Positions 1-10,568 of a stretch of DNA of 41,159 bases are shown one piece after another. The translations under genes were made by a program, and so were the position numbers. The DNA is from Gracilaria vermiculophylla (Eukaryota; Rhodophyta; Florideophyceae; Gracilariales; Gracilariaceae), in NCBI GenBank assembly GCA_019155205.2, contig JAHNZQ020000277.1, forward strand, positions 3,394-44,552, given 5' to 3'. Under the pieces are notes generated by a model, which saw only the letters and a list, made by a program, of their open reading frames with translations, had not been told where the DNA came from and searched no databases. Each line of letters opens with the position of its first letter. Within the stretch, counting starts at the first letter, position 1.

Positions 1-130
1 GGCTCGTGTCGACCCTATCAGAGGGCTCTCTCGCTGTGCCACCTCTCATTGGGAGCAAGCTTGAACACCTTGGTGGTGCTTCCGCGACGCGGCTCTTGTC
101 TGTGCCACGTTCGTAGTTTGCACTACAGTC
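1..130 (+). repeat. Partial LTR-2 copy, plus orientation
   Basis: Bases about 5-115 match the reverse complement of about 935-1045 by eye: both contain the block GACCCTATC-GGAGGGCTCT, then a conserved ACACCTTGG. The two copies are therefore an inverted pair. The similarity ends just after 110, near GTAGTTTGCACTACAG, which would suit the right edge of an LTR followed by internal element sequence. The window starts inside the repeat, so its left edge cannot be seen. Confidence 0.5.
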
Positions 131-277
131 CCGGCACCTTCTGTTCTAGTGGTGCAACCCCGATTGCGGAGCGTCCCTGCCCCTCTTCTTCGACTTCGTC
201 TGTGGAGCGTTCAAGTTCCCGCACCGCCGTCACCTCCGGCATCACCGACTCCCCCCTTGGCATTGTCGACCTCCACT

Positions 278-658
278 ATGGAACCCGTGCAGTCCCGTCG
301 GGGAGCCCCTGGCTCAGCTGGTCCGCCGTCTGCAGCTCCCTCCGTGGCCGTTATCGCGCCGTCAACGGAGGTGGCCGCATCGGGTGCACGGTCGGGACGA
401 GTCTCCTCTGCGGCTCTGGAGCCCGCCTTGCAGGAGTTGGTGCAGGCGTGCCTGGTGACCGGCCGTCCTGCTCCGGCTCCTCCTGTAAAGGCTCTGCGCG
501 AGGCGCGTGCTTGAGTCTTAGAGCTCCACAAGGCCCGGACAGACCGAGCCTTGATGGAGGCCCTCAAGGAAAGCCTGTCGGAGTTCTTTGATAGCCAAGC
601 GCTCACAGCGAAAGCGGGCCTCGAAGCGGAGTATTCAACGCGATTCGGTGACCTGTAG
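278..658 (+). pseudogene. Gag-like fragment with internal stop
   Basis: A reading frame runs from the ATG at 278 to a TAG at 656-658 with one in-frame TGA at 512-514. The N-terminal half is rich in Ala, Pro, Ser and Arg. After the TGA the frame continues with a charged, helix-prone segment (LELHKARTDRALMEALKESL). Position just after an LTR-like end, low complexity followed by helix, and a broken frame all suit the start of a retrotransposon gag. No zinc knuckle or recognisable family motif is present, so a non-gag ORF is possible. Sequence after 658 belongs to the opposing LTR-2 block, so this element is truncated there. Confidence 0.35.
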
Positions 659-1649
659 GTGATAGGACCCTAACCAATAAAATATCCTTCGGATGGAGCA
701 GAAGCTCCACGAACGGTAGGTCAAACATGCATATGCCGTGCTCGCGAGCCCAATGACACGAAGTGCCGCCACGGGAGCGTGCGGAAAGCGAGTAAAGTCA
801 GCCAGGAGGCGAAAAAGAGAACTCCAGGTAGGGGATAGACTGCGGAGGCGAAAAACACTCCGGTCGGGGGCCCCCTCCTCCTTTCCTAAACGGTAGCGCC
901 TATGTGGAGAGGCGTTTCCGCACCGTAATGGCGTGGTACCTGTGGAGCCAAGCTGCGCGAGCGGACAAGACACCCAAGGTGTCCAGCCTTGCTCCCTTGA
1001 TGGGTAGCACGGTGGTAGAGCCCTCCGATAGGGTCGCGACTAGCCGGGTGTAAATCCGGACGACCCCTTCCTGCCGTGCAGACGGAGGTGTAGGGTGAAT
1101 CGGCCAGCAGTGCTGGAGGTGCGGAGCCGCAGCGCGATGTGCGGAGTGAGCCGCAATGGCGGGGAGCGACAACAAATAATATTACACGAGCTGCGCAGCG
1201 GAGCACAGACTCGTGAGTCGAGCGAACAGTATCCCAAAAATATGGGCCAAGCCTACGGAGTAGAGCGGAAATTATAGAGCCGAACGACGGTCGAAACGTG
1301 GACAAACAACAAAAACAACAAATAAAAATAGTCCGTACCACGGTAATAATATTCCTCGGCGGCAGAGGTCGGGTAACTAGTCCGAGTAATCGGCGGAAGA
1401 TCCCGTGAGGGTCTGAAGCCGCGCGAAAAGCGGATGAAGTTAGAGCCGAAGTTCCTCTTTGAGGTTTTCTTGCCGTACAGTGCGACGGTCATGCCGGCTT
1501 ATATGTACGGTCTAATCATTACAATAAACTAACAATAAATATCTAGATAATACCAGCATTGCTCGACGCCCCTTCCACGTGTGTGGCCTTGACCGTACTG
1601 CCACGGCGCATCCGGCAATCCGGCAGTTGGTGCACACGTGTGCCGTACA
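659..1649 (-). mobile_element. LTR-2 copy (solo or 3' LTR), minus orientation
   Basis: Read on the minus strand the block starts TGTACGGCACACG at 1649, 118 bases past the stop of the element A chromodomain frame, and includes the segment shared with 1-130. A promoter-like stretch ACATATAAGCC lies near 1495-1508. No protein frame in the block looks real. It may be the 3' LTR of a mosaic element, or a solo LTR next to element A. It does not resemble the LTR on the gag side of element A. The lower boundary at 659 is only the end of the neighbouring gag-like frame. Confidence 0.4.
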
Positions 1650-1697
1650 GTAGCTCCTTTGTAGCCAAACCCGGAAGTGGAACAAAATCACCACGTG
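1473..1697. promoter_or_regulatory. CACGTG and CCGTAC motif cluster in LTR-2
   Basis: CACGTG occurs at 1576-1581, 1635-1640 and 1692-1697. CCGTAC, or its reverse complement within TGTACGG, occurs at 1473, 1504, 1593 and 1643. Twice a CACGTG is followed by CCGTAC at short distance. The cluster covers the start of LTR-2, where LTR promoters and enhancers lie. Role inferred. Confidence 0.4.
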
Positions 1698-1766
1698 CCG
1701 TCATACAACACGAAGGTGACGGCCGGCAAACCGGGTAGCTCTCATGAGAGACACAGCGCATCGCCC

Positions 1767-2766
1767 CTACGAGGGAGCAATTGCTCTACAGTACCTCCTA
1801 AAGAAGTTCTCCGGGATATGTTCCGGAGGTTTTTGCGTGTCGTCTTTCGAAGTGTATCCATACCAGCGGACGAGGTACAGTACTCTTGCAGGGGTTTGTC
1901 GACGGAAGACGATATGGTCCACCGCGAAGAGGATGTCACCTTCAGTGGTCAGCATAGCATCGGGAGCCTCCACGATTGGTTCACTGAGAGCGGTGATGTG
2001 GTTTCCAGTATCCCGAGGTGGCGTCGCGCCTGAAGTGGTCGAATGAGGAATCTCCTCGCGTCGTCCCTGAGATGGGGTGGCGGGCATTCCTGGAAGGCTG
2101 GGCGTTGGGACTTTCGTCACCCTATCACGGGAGACGACATCCCTAAGCCCGTTCACCTCAATGGAGACAGTATATCTATAGGTGGCAAGGACTTTGAAGG
2201 GCCCTGAGGTGGTCGGCGCTAAATTGCGCGTGACGTCCGGCGGTTCATCGGAGGTTTCCCCGGGTTTGTCGAGGAAAACCTCGTCACCTTCCTTCAGGTG
2301 AGGACCTTCAATAACCTTTCGGTCGAAGTCCTGTTTGTATCCCCTCTGCGAGGCGTAGAGTCTCTCCTTCGCGAGGGAGAGTGCGTCCTCATATCGCCTT
2401 AGGATAAAGCGTTTGGCTTGCGCCGCAGTTGGTATCTGTGGCCCATCCGCCGGGTTCGCCGTGGCGCGTGCCGCGATGACGGCACTTGGCGGGATGCGCG
2501 AGAGCACCAGATTGAAAGGAGCGGTCTCCGTGGAGCGGTGCACCTGTAGGTTGTATACATACGTGAGGGGTCCCACATATGCGTCCCAATCCTTCTGGTG
2601 GTCCGCAACGTAGTGCTTTAGCCTCGAGGTGATGGTTTTGTTGAACCTTTCCGTCTGTACGTTTGTCTGGGGGTGATAGGCAGTTGTAAACAAGTTTTTC
2701 ATCCCCAGCATTTCGGAGACGGCGCTGAAGAGTTTCGCCGTGAACTGTGGTCTATTGTCCGTAAGG
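1767..2766 (-). pseudogene. Integrase C-terminal half and chromodomain (element A)
   Basis: This frame follows an in-frame TAA (CAA is the likely ancestor) in the integrase core. It begins with the second catalytic Asp context (LLTDNRPQF), then HPQTN and ERFN, which carries the catalytic Glu, and goes on to a basic integrase C-terminal region. The last 60 or so residues read ILFAVDHIVFRR...YLVRWYGY...PPEHIPENFFRRY. That is the chromodomain pattern of an initial beta strand, the LVRWxGY core and a terminal helix. In chromoviruses this module directs integration to marked chromatin. The aromatic cage position usually occupied early in the domain is not clearly kept. The stop just before the TDN motif means no complete integrase can be made. 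Confidence 0.88.
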
Positions 2767-3956
2767 AGTTACAACGGTATCCCGTAGGGATAAACCCAAT
2801 GCTCCAGAAAGGCGTCGGCAATTACAGCTGCAGTAGTGCTCCGGAGGGGGAAGGCACGCGTGATCTTAGAAAAACGATGCCTGATCACGAGGATAATCCA
2901 ATGTCCGCGCTCCGTCTTGGGGAGAGGACTCAAGATGTCCATTGCCACAAACGGAAACGGTCCTGAAGGTGGGAACAGCGTGAGCGGCGTCCGGGGTTTC
3001 CGTATACTCCCCCTAGCGGCGGCGCAGAAATAGCAGTCCGCCACCGTTTGGAAGGCGTCGCTGGCCATGTTCGGCCAATAGAACTCCCTCCGCATGGTGA
3101 TATACATCCGAGATCCACCGGGGTGCCCGGCGAGGCGAGAATAGTGCGAGAGATACAACACTCTCGCCCGTAGCTTCGTTGGCACCACTTCTTGGATAGC
3201 TCCATCCAGAGGGGCGCGGCGTACAAGCACGCTATCTCGGTCGACTTCGAATGACGATGTAAAACTTCCCACAGTCGCGAGGCAATCCTTGCAGTAAGCA
3301 TCCGTACTCTGCTCCTTTTGGAACTCCGCTACGGTACTGGGGAGAACTTCTTTCTCCTCCTCAACAAGAGCCATCACCTCAGGGAGTCCACTGTACTTTC
3401 CCCAAGGTTCGCAGCATTCCAAACATTTTCCGTCGGATCCTTCTTTCCTGTCGGCTTCCTGGATGACCAGACACAGGATGTTGTCCTCCAAAGGTGTTTT
3501 ATCTTCCCCATCGGTGGAGATTCGCGAGAGCGCATCCACGGCCTGGTGTTTTACGCCAGGACGGTGGAGGATGTCAAACTCGAACTCCAGAAGGCGTAAC
3601 CTCCACCTCTCCAGGCGACCAGAAACATCCGTCAAGGACAGTATCCACTTCAGTGGTGCGTGGTCCGTCCTCAAGGTGAAGCGCGCGCCGTCCAGGTATG
3701 GGCGTAAAAGCAAAACCGCCCACTCGATGGCGAGACATTCGCGCTCCGAAGTGGAATAATTTCGTTCTGTAGGGATGAGGCTGCGACTCCAATACCCGAT
3801 GGATTGCAGTCCACCTTCAGGTTATTCCTGTAGGAGGGCACATTCGACCTGGTATTTACAGGCGTTAGTGTCCAGCACCATTCGCCCGTGCCATTTCGGC
3901 AATACCAAGATTGGTGGTTCTATTTGTTGCCTCTTCAAGGTGTTGAAGGCTTCAAA
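2767..3956 (-). pseudogene. RNase H and integrase N-terminal half (element A)
   Basis: Same frame as RT and the integrase tail, between the TAG at 3957-3959 and the TAA near 2767. It starts with the connection region, then the RNase H core (NYSTSERECLAIEWAV, LRTDHAPLKW), the tail HRPGVKHQAVDALSR, and the integrase zinc region (HYSRLAGHPG... with CYFC) followed by the first catalytic Asp context (FVAMDILSPLP). An extra TAA at 3822-3824 sits in the stretch joining RT to RNase H. Domain order and spacing are those of Ty3/gypsy pol. Decayed and inactive. Confidence 0.88.
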
Positions 3957-4874
3957 CTACTCGTCCGTCAGGAGAGCCAATCGCGTCGGCTGGTTCTTCT
4001 CCAGGAGGCGATTTAACGGCGCCGCTATACGGTAGAAATTAGGGACGAACCGCCGGAAGACGTTACACAACCCAAGGAAGGAGCGGAGCTTTGTTTGGTT
4101 TGTGGGAGGGCGACCTTCCTTGATGGCGTCCTGATTTTTCCTAGAAACCAGTAGACGGCCCGGGAGCACAACGTGCCCCAGGTAGTCCACCGACGACTTG
4201 AAAAAGAAACACTTCTCCAGCTTCAAGGTGAGGCCAGCATCCTTTAGGAGTTGGTGCAGGTTCTTCACAAGAATTAAGTGCTCCTCCACGCTGCGGAAGT
4301 ATATGATGACGTCATCAATATAAATCAAGACGTACTGCCATTTCACCTTTGACAGGATAATGTCCAACGCTCGTTGGAACGTAGCGGGTGCATTCTTCAA
4401 CCCGAATGGCATCCTTAGGAATCTGAAGATCCCACAGTGCGAGGTGAACGTTGTCTTATCCTTATCGAAGTTGTCCATCTCTATCTGCCAGTAGCCGCTA
4501 TTGGCATCCAGCGTGGAGAAAACGAACGCGTCGCGTAAGGAGTCGATAAATTCATCCATACGGGGTATCGGGTACGAATCGCGTACCGTCACCTCATTAA
4601 GGCGCCTGTAGTCAATACAGAACCGTAATGAGCCATCCTTCTTCTAGACAAACACCACCGGGGAGGCCCATTCGGAATTGGAAGGCTCTATAACGCCCTT
4701 TTCCAGCACCCGGTGGACCTCATCGCGTTCGAAGTCACGCGCGTGGGGTCCGGCCCTCCTCGGGAGTTCATGTACCGGCTTAGCATCCGGTGTGAGCTGG
4801 ATCCTGTGCTTGGCCAGGCTGACCTGATCCAGGCGACCAGTCCACATACACATATCCTCAAAGGCGGATAACAT
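3957..4874 (-). pseudogene. Reverse transcriptase domain (element A)
   Basis: Contains the ordered RT blocks: SEWASPVVFV, FCIDYRRLN, YPIPRMDEFIDSL, FSTLDANSGYWQIEM, FRFLRMPFGLKNAPATFQR and the catalytic YIDDV, then LGHVV and FLGLCNVFRRFVPNF. Two in-frame TAG codons interrupt it, one at 4644 between PVVFV and the DGS block and one at 3957 after the thumb. The catalytic Asp pair and FGLKNAP are intact, so this domain is the best preserved part of the element. The protease frame upstream is the same frame, separated by a TGA at 4965. Confidence 0.93.
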
Positions 4875-4964
4875 CTCTACTATCCTATGGTGATATCCTT
4901 CGAACTCATCGCCAATTTGGAGCTTCTCCTGCCAGGTGGCAGGCTTTTTTTCCTCTGGAGCCCT

Positions 4965-5786
4965 TCAAGTTGCTTCCGTCTCCACGGTGGCGATTGCATC
5001 GCGGGCCGCGATGTCTTCTAATCGAGGAAGGTGATCCGGTCCTGCAGGGGCGGGTAGTGCGAGCCCGACGACACTTCCTTTCTGGAGCCGTAACGGCGAC
5101 TCCTTAAGGTTAGCGAGCACAATCCTAAAGGGGACGTTCGGTATTATTTCCATAACACCGTTCGCCATCATGGAGTGCTGCTTTGTCGTCAGGTATGGAC
5201 TCCCCTGTAGAAATGAAAGGCCAGATGCAGAGGTCTGCACCCAGACTTCGGCCTGACTCCTCGCGGATATTTCAACGCTCTTCACCACTCGGAGCTTATT
5301 CGACTGCGTCTCCTTTGGAAGATTACCCACGTGACGCGCGTTGGCGTCCGATCCTGGAGATGCGGACACGATACCTACAGGGGTGGCGTTGTGAAACGTC
5401 ACCTTCTGCAGGCATGGGTAGATTGCACGTACATATCGATCCACAAAGGAAGTGCCCAATATGCATTGTCCGGCTAGGTTGGTCGCCACGAGGAACCAAA
5501 CTTTTACCTGTAAGGAGCCCAACCGAAGGTACAAGGGGATTGCGCCGAGAATGGTCAATGCTTGACGCCACGCATCGCGCACCATAGGGAGCTTGCCAGT
5601 CCTCAAGGAGCCGAGAGCAGACCGCGGGAGCACGTCGGCGTGCACCAGATTGGGGCCAGCTCCGGTATCGAGGATAGCGCGCACGGTGGTGGAGGTGAGC
5701 GTGGAACATCCTATAGAGGCGAATACATTGTAATTCTCACGGCAGATTGTGCAAACACAATCCGCAAAGGTGTCGAATGGGTCCAA
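4965..5786 (-). pseudogene. Aspartic protease region of pol (element A)
   Basis: A frame of about 270 codons with the retropepsin active-site motif ILDTGAGPNLV near its N-terminus and a downstream hydrophobic strand (GQCILGTSFVDRYV) typical of the flap and C-terminal part. It has no ATG. The frame stays open upstream into the end of gag at -1 relative to gag, so it would have been made as a Gag-Pol fusion. A TGA at 4965-4967 separates it from the RT frame, which continues in phase. The stretch after the protease is a linker without recognisable motif. Confidence 0.8.
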
Positions 5787-5899
5787 CGGGATAGGGAGGC
5801 CTGCCGACTCTGCGTCGACGGAGCATACGGCCTCTCCCCCTTTCCTAAAGGCGACCTCCGTGGAGCTGAGGCTCGATGATGGAGAGCCACGCGGAGCCT

Positions 5900-8173
5900 C
5901 TACGCGCGGCTCTGAAGGTTTTCCTGGTCGGAGAGGGGCTGGTTTCCAGGCGGGAACGGCTTCTGCGGTTGTGCATCGCGATGCGACGTGCTTCCTGGAG
6001 GTGCAACTGGCTGGGACACCTGTACCGGCGTTGCGGGTGCCAGTGATAGTGGGGCAGGCTGCACTTTCGATGGAGCACGGTTACCGTAGTTTCCTTGAGG
6101 GAAGCCGATGTCGCGATACGCGGTTCGATAACTTCCGCTCTTCGTTGGTGTGTCCTTCAGGTCCTGGAAGTTTTTCTCCCTTTCCTGCAGGATGGCGGCC
6201 CTCATTGCCAGGGTGAGAGTCGTACAGTGTACGGGCTCTCGTGACAAGCAAATCCTGCAAGGCGGTGGGTAACCTCGAGGGTTCGCAAATCTGACGCTCC
6301 TGAAAGATCCTGCCGAGGCGTACGAAGCGGGAGACGAGGGTACTCTCGTCCTAGATCGTGCTCCCTGGGAGGGGGCGTATGTGAGGGCAAGGGCCTCTTG
6401 CTTTCCTATGAGCGTGAGCTCGTCGATTTCCTCCGAGGTGCTGGAGTCCAACGTCAGGGCGAATGCCCGATGGGTCCTTTGGGCCGCCGGTTTGTCCGAA
6501 AGTGGAGCATGACTGCGGCGAACGGCACGATGGGAATCCCCATAGAATTCCGCGAAACGTGCTAGCTCCGTATAGGTGGTCTTCGGGTGCGTTGTCATGT
6601 GACTACGCACCCTTGCGCGTATCGACGGAAGGAGTACCTCGACAAAAAATGACTTCAACTGCCGTTCGGAGTACACGTACCCACACCGAAGGGCTTTCGT
6701 CCACAGCTTCTGTGAGAACTCCGTCTCGGTCATTTCGGTATTCTACCTATAGGAGGTGACTTCAGCATCAGCATCGGCTATCACCTCGTCCGCGGCGTAC
6801 CTTTTAAGGAGGAAATTGACTTCCTCCGGGTACGTCGTCAAGATCTCCGTTCCAGGATCATCCACAATGGTGCTCTCCTCCGCGAGGCGTGGCTGCATCA
6901 GCGAGCGCGCTTGGCCTGTGAGGTAGAACTGAAAGCACCATACGGCGGTGTCTTCATGGACACCATTGGTGTTACACGCCGAACGGAAGCGTGTAAGAAA
7001 ATTCAACACCGAGATGGGGTCTTCGCTTGAGAAGGAGTGCTTCTTCATTTGAATATCCATATGGCACTGTACCTTCGTGAGTCGTTTAGCGACCGACGCG
7101 TCGTAGAGTGTGGAGCGATCATTCAACCTGTAGGTTTCGCAGTCCACTACTTAGGCAAAGAGGTCGTTAAGCGGGACGACCTTCCTGACCTTTCTGCTCT
7201 TCTGCTTGGGAGTTATACTGTCCTCCGAGCTGGAGCTGTTCACGGATTCGGAGTCTGAGCTTCTCTCCCAATCGGTGTCTCGATTTCTTCTTTTCCCCCT
7301 CCGTTTCTTTCGTTGTCTTTCCTTAAGGTAGTCGGGATTGCTGACGATACCCCCGTGATCGCGATCCACCCGAGAAGTATCCTGTCCTTCTCTCCTTAGG
7401 GGAACTTCTTCGCGACCGGTATCCTGTTCTCCTCCGTGGGGCTTCAGGTCCAGACGGTGCATAGTAAGATTCCTGAGGTGGTTCTGTTTCCCTACGGCAG
7501 TATCCTTACCTCCTCTGGCGTAGGGGGTGGCAGTATCCTGTCTTTTTCCGCCCGGGATCACCTTAGGTGTTGATAGAGGGAACCTCCCCTGTACGGAAGA
7601 ATAATTTTGTAACGCCGCTGCGGGGAGCAGCTGCGCGGTTTGGGAGCGAACCTTCGCACGGGTAACATCTGAGATCACCTCAAGGAAGGGATCGGAATCC
7701 AGCAAAGCATCCACAGCACGGTGAGCGCTCTCCGTTGCGATTTCCTCCACAAGGGTGTGGCGGCGCGCTCCGAAGTGGACTTCAACACCTGCAGGTATTC
7801 TTTCGACCAGCTCTTGGGAGAGCCAATCCGTAAGTTGCGGGGCCCGCGACTCCAGGAGGGAGTTAGCCTCCGGGTGTTCCCGTCCCTGCAGCTCCTGAGG
7901 TGGCGGCTGCGATGCCGTGTGCGGTTCTTCAACCTCCACGTCGGCGTTCTCCAGAGGCGTCGCGGGGGATTCCGCTTGCCTCCAATCATGCATTCTGTTA
8001 AGGCGATTCCTGAAACGCTCCACAGCGGAGCCAGGGTTTCGAAGGAGACTTTCAGGGTCCTCCAGTGTGGCGGCCATCTCCTGGGGAGCACTGCACGTGC
8101 TGCGCCCACCTACGGAGTCGGTTGTTTGAGGATCCTGTAGAGGGGTTTCCATTGAGGGTTCTGAAGCGTCCAT
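5900..8173 (-). pseudogene. Gag of element A, two in-frame stops
   Basis: One frame from the ATG at 8173 to the TAG-like end at 5900, interrupted by stops at 7151 and 6743. The N-terminal part is acidic and proline-rich, then very basic (KERQRKKRRGKRRNRD) with a Ser/Asp tract. The middle part, residues about 345-520, is the capsid-like helical region (VLNFLTRFRSACNTNG, FLLKRYAADEV, ELARFAEFYGD). The C-terminal part has a single CRICLSREPVHC that is only a distorted zinc knuckle. Element B carries a parallel gag where the first of these stops is a Glu codon, so the stops are decay rather than readthrough signals. Confidence 0.8.
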
Positions 8174-8248
8174 AGAGGAGTAGGTCGAGGATGATTTTCT
8201 TTCACTTCCGAATCACCTTAAGGAAGAATTCAATTTTTGGGGGTTGAT

Positions 8249-8883
8249 CGTTGCAAACTAGCAACACGGTTCTGCTGCGACTTGTGCGAATCCTTTAGGA
8301 ACTGTGACCTTCTAAGTCGGGAGACCTGCTGTGGTACTGTCAGCCCTCCTCTCGAGGTAGTAAAGCACAACGTCCGTTAGGAGTTTTTGTTGACTCCCAA
8401 GGCGCGTATTCCTAATGGTGGTCTGCGGTATCCGCTGTCGCGAGCCGGGGGAATTCTGAAAGGAGATCCGCAAACACCAGGCGCAGGGGGAGGTTCACTG
8501 GGCGGACAATGCTCCTATAGGCGCTGCTACGATGCGACCTGGGGACCGTCGGCTTAAAAATCTGCGTAGATCGACAAGAGACTCCAACCGGAAAAGTAGA
8601 TGAAGACTCAAGGGTGCTTGTCTCTACTTCCCCAGAGGTGGAACTCAACCGGCAGATTAAGTATCAAGCCGGGAGACCGCCTCGGCAGGTCTTGCTACTG
8701 TACTAATGACCTGCCTAAATTAACTAAAATAAATAATAATTCTGCCGTTCCTCAAGGATACTGTAGCGCACGTAAGCGGGATAACGCACCACATGGCCCA
8801 GCTAATAAAATACGAGCCCTCCTTAGGAATATTATACCATAAAGCCAAACCACCTTATTTTCGTAGGAGCCACTGTACTACAG
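8249..8883 (-). mobile_element. 5' LTR of element A
   Basis: Minus-strand sequence from TGTAGTACAGTGG (8883) to about GTTTGCAA (8250) matches the block at 38376-39010 over its full length by eye, with the left edge identical in both and different flanks outside. This fixes the terminal TG at 8883. The right end is set by analogy (TTTGCAACA in the other copy), and no textbook primer site follows, so that edge may be off by some bases. Confidence 0.8.
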
Positions 8884-9879
8884 CGCTAAAATGCCTTTCG
8901 TGGCCATAAATCGTTCTTGATAAGAACTGTCATCCATTTTTAATGGGGTTCACGTCTGGGGAGCGTGCTGGCCAATCCATTACCGTAATAATTGCGTCTT
9001 GTAGCCAATCTGTCACTACTTCAGATTTGTACACCGGTTAATTATCTCGCTGGAAAACAAAACTTCTTCCGTGTACACAATATCTATAAGCTGGCTTATA
9101 GTTACAAACAACTTTTTGATAGCATGCAAAATGTATATGTGTGTGAGTAAATGCAATATCTGCTTTCCTATATTCTGATATGCCAGCCCATACCATTATA
9201 GAACAGTCTCTAGAGTTTCATGTCTAGAATTCAGGGCGTTTCTTTCTTTGATCATGTCAATAAAATTTATAACAATTTTGTAACATCCAAGTTGAATATT
9301 TATTCATCAGAAAAAATATCTGTATCCCATTGATTTATCTAGTACGCCATGTTTGCATATAAATATATTGTTTTTTTGCTTATGACTTTCCTCTCAATGG
9401 AATGTTCTAAGCATTTGTATATACTTGAACAATTTTTTAAATGATTATTTGTCTAATTATTGATTTAGAGACATTGAAATTTAAGGGTTCTGCAATATTT
9501 TTGCGTGAAACTTTTTTTTGACACAGTCTCCGTTTTCTAACTCGTTTATTCGCAGGACTGGGAAGGTGAAAACGCCTTGTAAGTGTTTTTGTTCTACAGG
9601 TTGCTGGATTTTCTAAGATACGGGGAGTTATGACTGGATAACGTTTTAAAAGTCGGCTAATTTTGACATATATTTTTCTATGAGCTTTTAGTTGTATGAT
9701 TTCAAGCTGTTTGGAGCGAGAAAGAGGTGAACGTCGATCTACAACCATGGATGTTGATGATGTGGTGTTATGATTATGAAACGGTTTTTACTTATACTTT
9801 ATGTTCTGCGAAAGGCGCACTAAGGTATAGTACTACTTTGGCGCGTTTTTAAGGCGTGATATGATTTTGAAACGCACTG
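8884..9879 (-). mobile_element. Tc1-1: Tc1/mariner pseudogene, cut by element A
   Basis: Begins with a TIR-like CAGTGCGTTTCAAAA at 9879 (minus strand), flanked by TA at 9880-9881. The transposase N-terminus lies at about 9748-9437 (RSKQLEIIQLKAHRKIYVKI, a helix-turn-helix pattern). Downstream the frames break repeatedly, but VTDWLQDAIITVMDWPARSP and NPIKN are clear Tc1 transposase core. The spacing from the second Asp to NPIKN is that of DD34E, with the catalytic Glu position reading Lys. The sequence stops at 8884 where the LTR of element A begins, so the 3' part and second TIR are missing. Confidence 0.85.
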
Positions 9880-9881
9880 TA

Positions 9882-10568
9882 CTTTTCGAAAAATAGCAGG
9901 CCAGGCCACTACTGATTTTACAGTAGAATAAATGGTACGCAATTCAGAGCCATCTTTTCATAGGTCATGGCAGTAAAACTTTTACCTCTCTAGTTTATCA
10001 ATATTGAACTTTTGTTCAGCAGTAAAAATAAGTTTTTCTTGTTTTTTCTTCAACGCGCTGCTTCAGCTTACCGATCAACCTATGAATGCCTGTGGTGGTC
10101 ATCCAGAACATTTTTGTTCCACATTTTTATACTTGAGAAAAATTCTGTTTTTTTAATCTATCTAAAAATAGTTTATTTAAAAACGTTTAGATTATGGTTA
10201 ATTGCTTATGTGTTGCGAGATATTGGTTTCTGTCCAACATCCGTTGGATTTCTTTTTTTGTTCGACAGAGCTTTTGAGGGCATCTCGTCGATGGTTTAAT
10301 CCATTAAAAGTTGAACGTTTGAGGAAACTGGCAGTTGTGACTCTAAAACGCTTTAGGTTTTGCGCAACAGCACTGTTAGAGTTGTGCTTGGCGTTAAATT
10401 TGATGCTTTGAAGCTGATTTTTCTTGGAACGTTGGGGATCTGGAGCCATTTTTACTGGAAAGGAAACGGTGTACTTTTTGAAACGTTTTTACACAGATGA
10501 TGTGCTGAAACTAGCCTACAGTATAGTTCTGCCCATTTGTTAGGTGTAAATTGGTTTTGAAACGGACT
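9882..10568 (-). mobile_element. Tc1-2: second Tc1 pseudogene, interrupted by Tc1-1
   Basis: The minus-strand left end (about 10568-10500) resembles the left end of Tc1-3 at 31391: both have CGTT-CAAAA followed further in by ACTGTAGGCTAG. A transposase N-terminus starts at the ATG at 10449 (MAPDPQRSKKNQLQSIKF). After several breaks the core appears as FNIDKLE and SVVAWPAIFRK (usually VWAGISRK), ending where the TA and TIR of Tc1-1 start. The remainder would have to lie beyond Tc1-1 and element A and is not seen in this window. Confidence 0.75.

Larger units (their letters stand above)
1767..8883 (-). mobile_element. Element A: decayed Ty3/gypsy chromovirus
   Basis: On the minus strand the order is LTR (8883-8249), gag (8173-5900), then pol with protease, reverse transcriptase, RNase H, integrase and chromodomain (to 1767). 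This order, with integrase after RNase H and a C-terminal chromodomain, defines the chromovirus branch of Ty3/gypsy (Metaviridae). Pol lies one frame back from gag and stays open upstream of the gag stop, which suits a -1 frameshift. At least seven in-frame stops (7151, 6743, 4965, 4644, 3957, 3822, 2767 region) make it inactive. Element B at the right end of the window is a relative. No matching second LTR is visible past 1767. Confidence 0.9.

Noticed and set aside
635..1341. Overlapping minus-strand frames of 112 and 151 codons
   Set aside because: Composition is erratic, frames overlap each other and the block matches an LTR copy at 1-130, so they are chance frames in non-coding repeat.
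1767..8883. RIP-like or deaminase-driven decay of element A
   Set aside because: Stops inferred by comparison with element B or family motifs arise from different changes (GAA to TAA, AAG to TAG, CAA to TAA), not a single C-to-T type.
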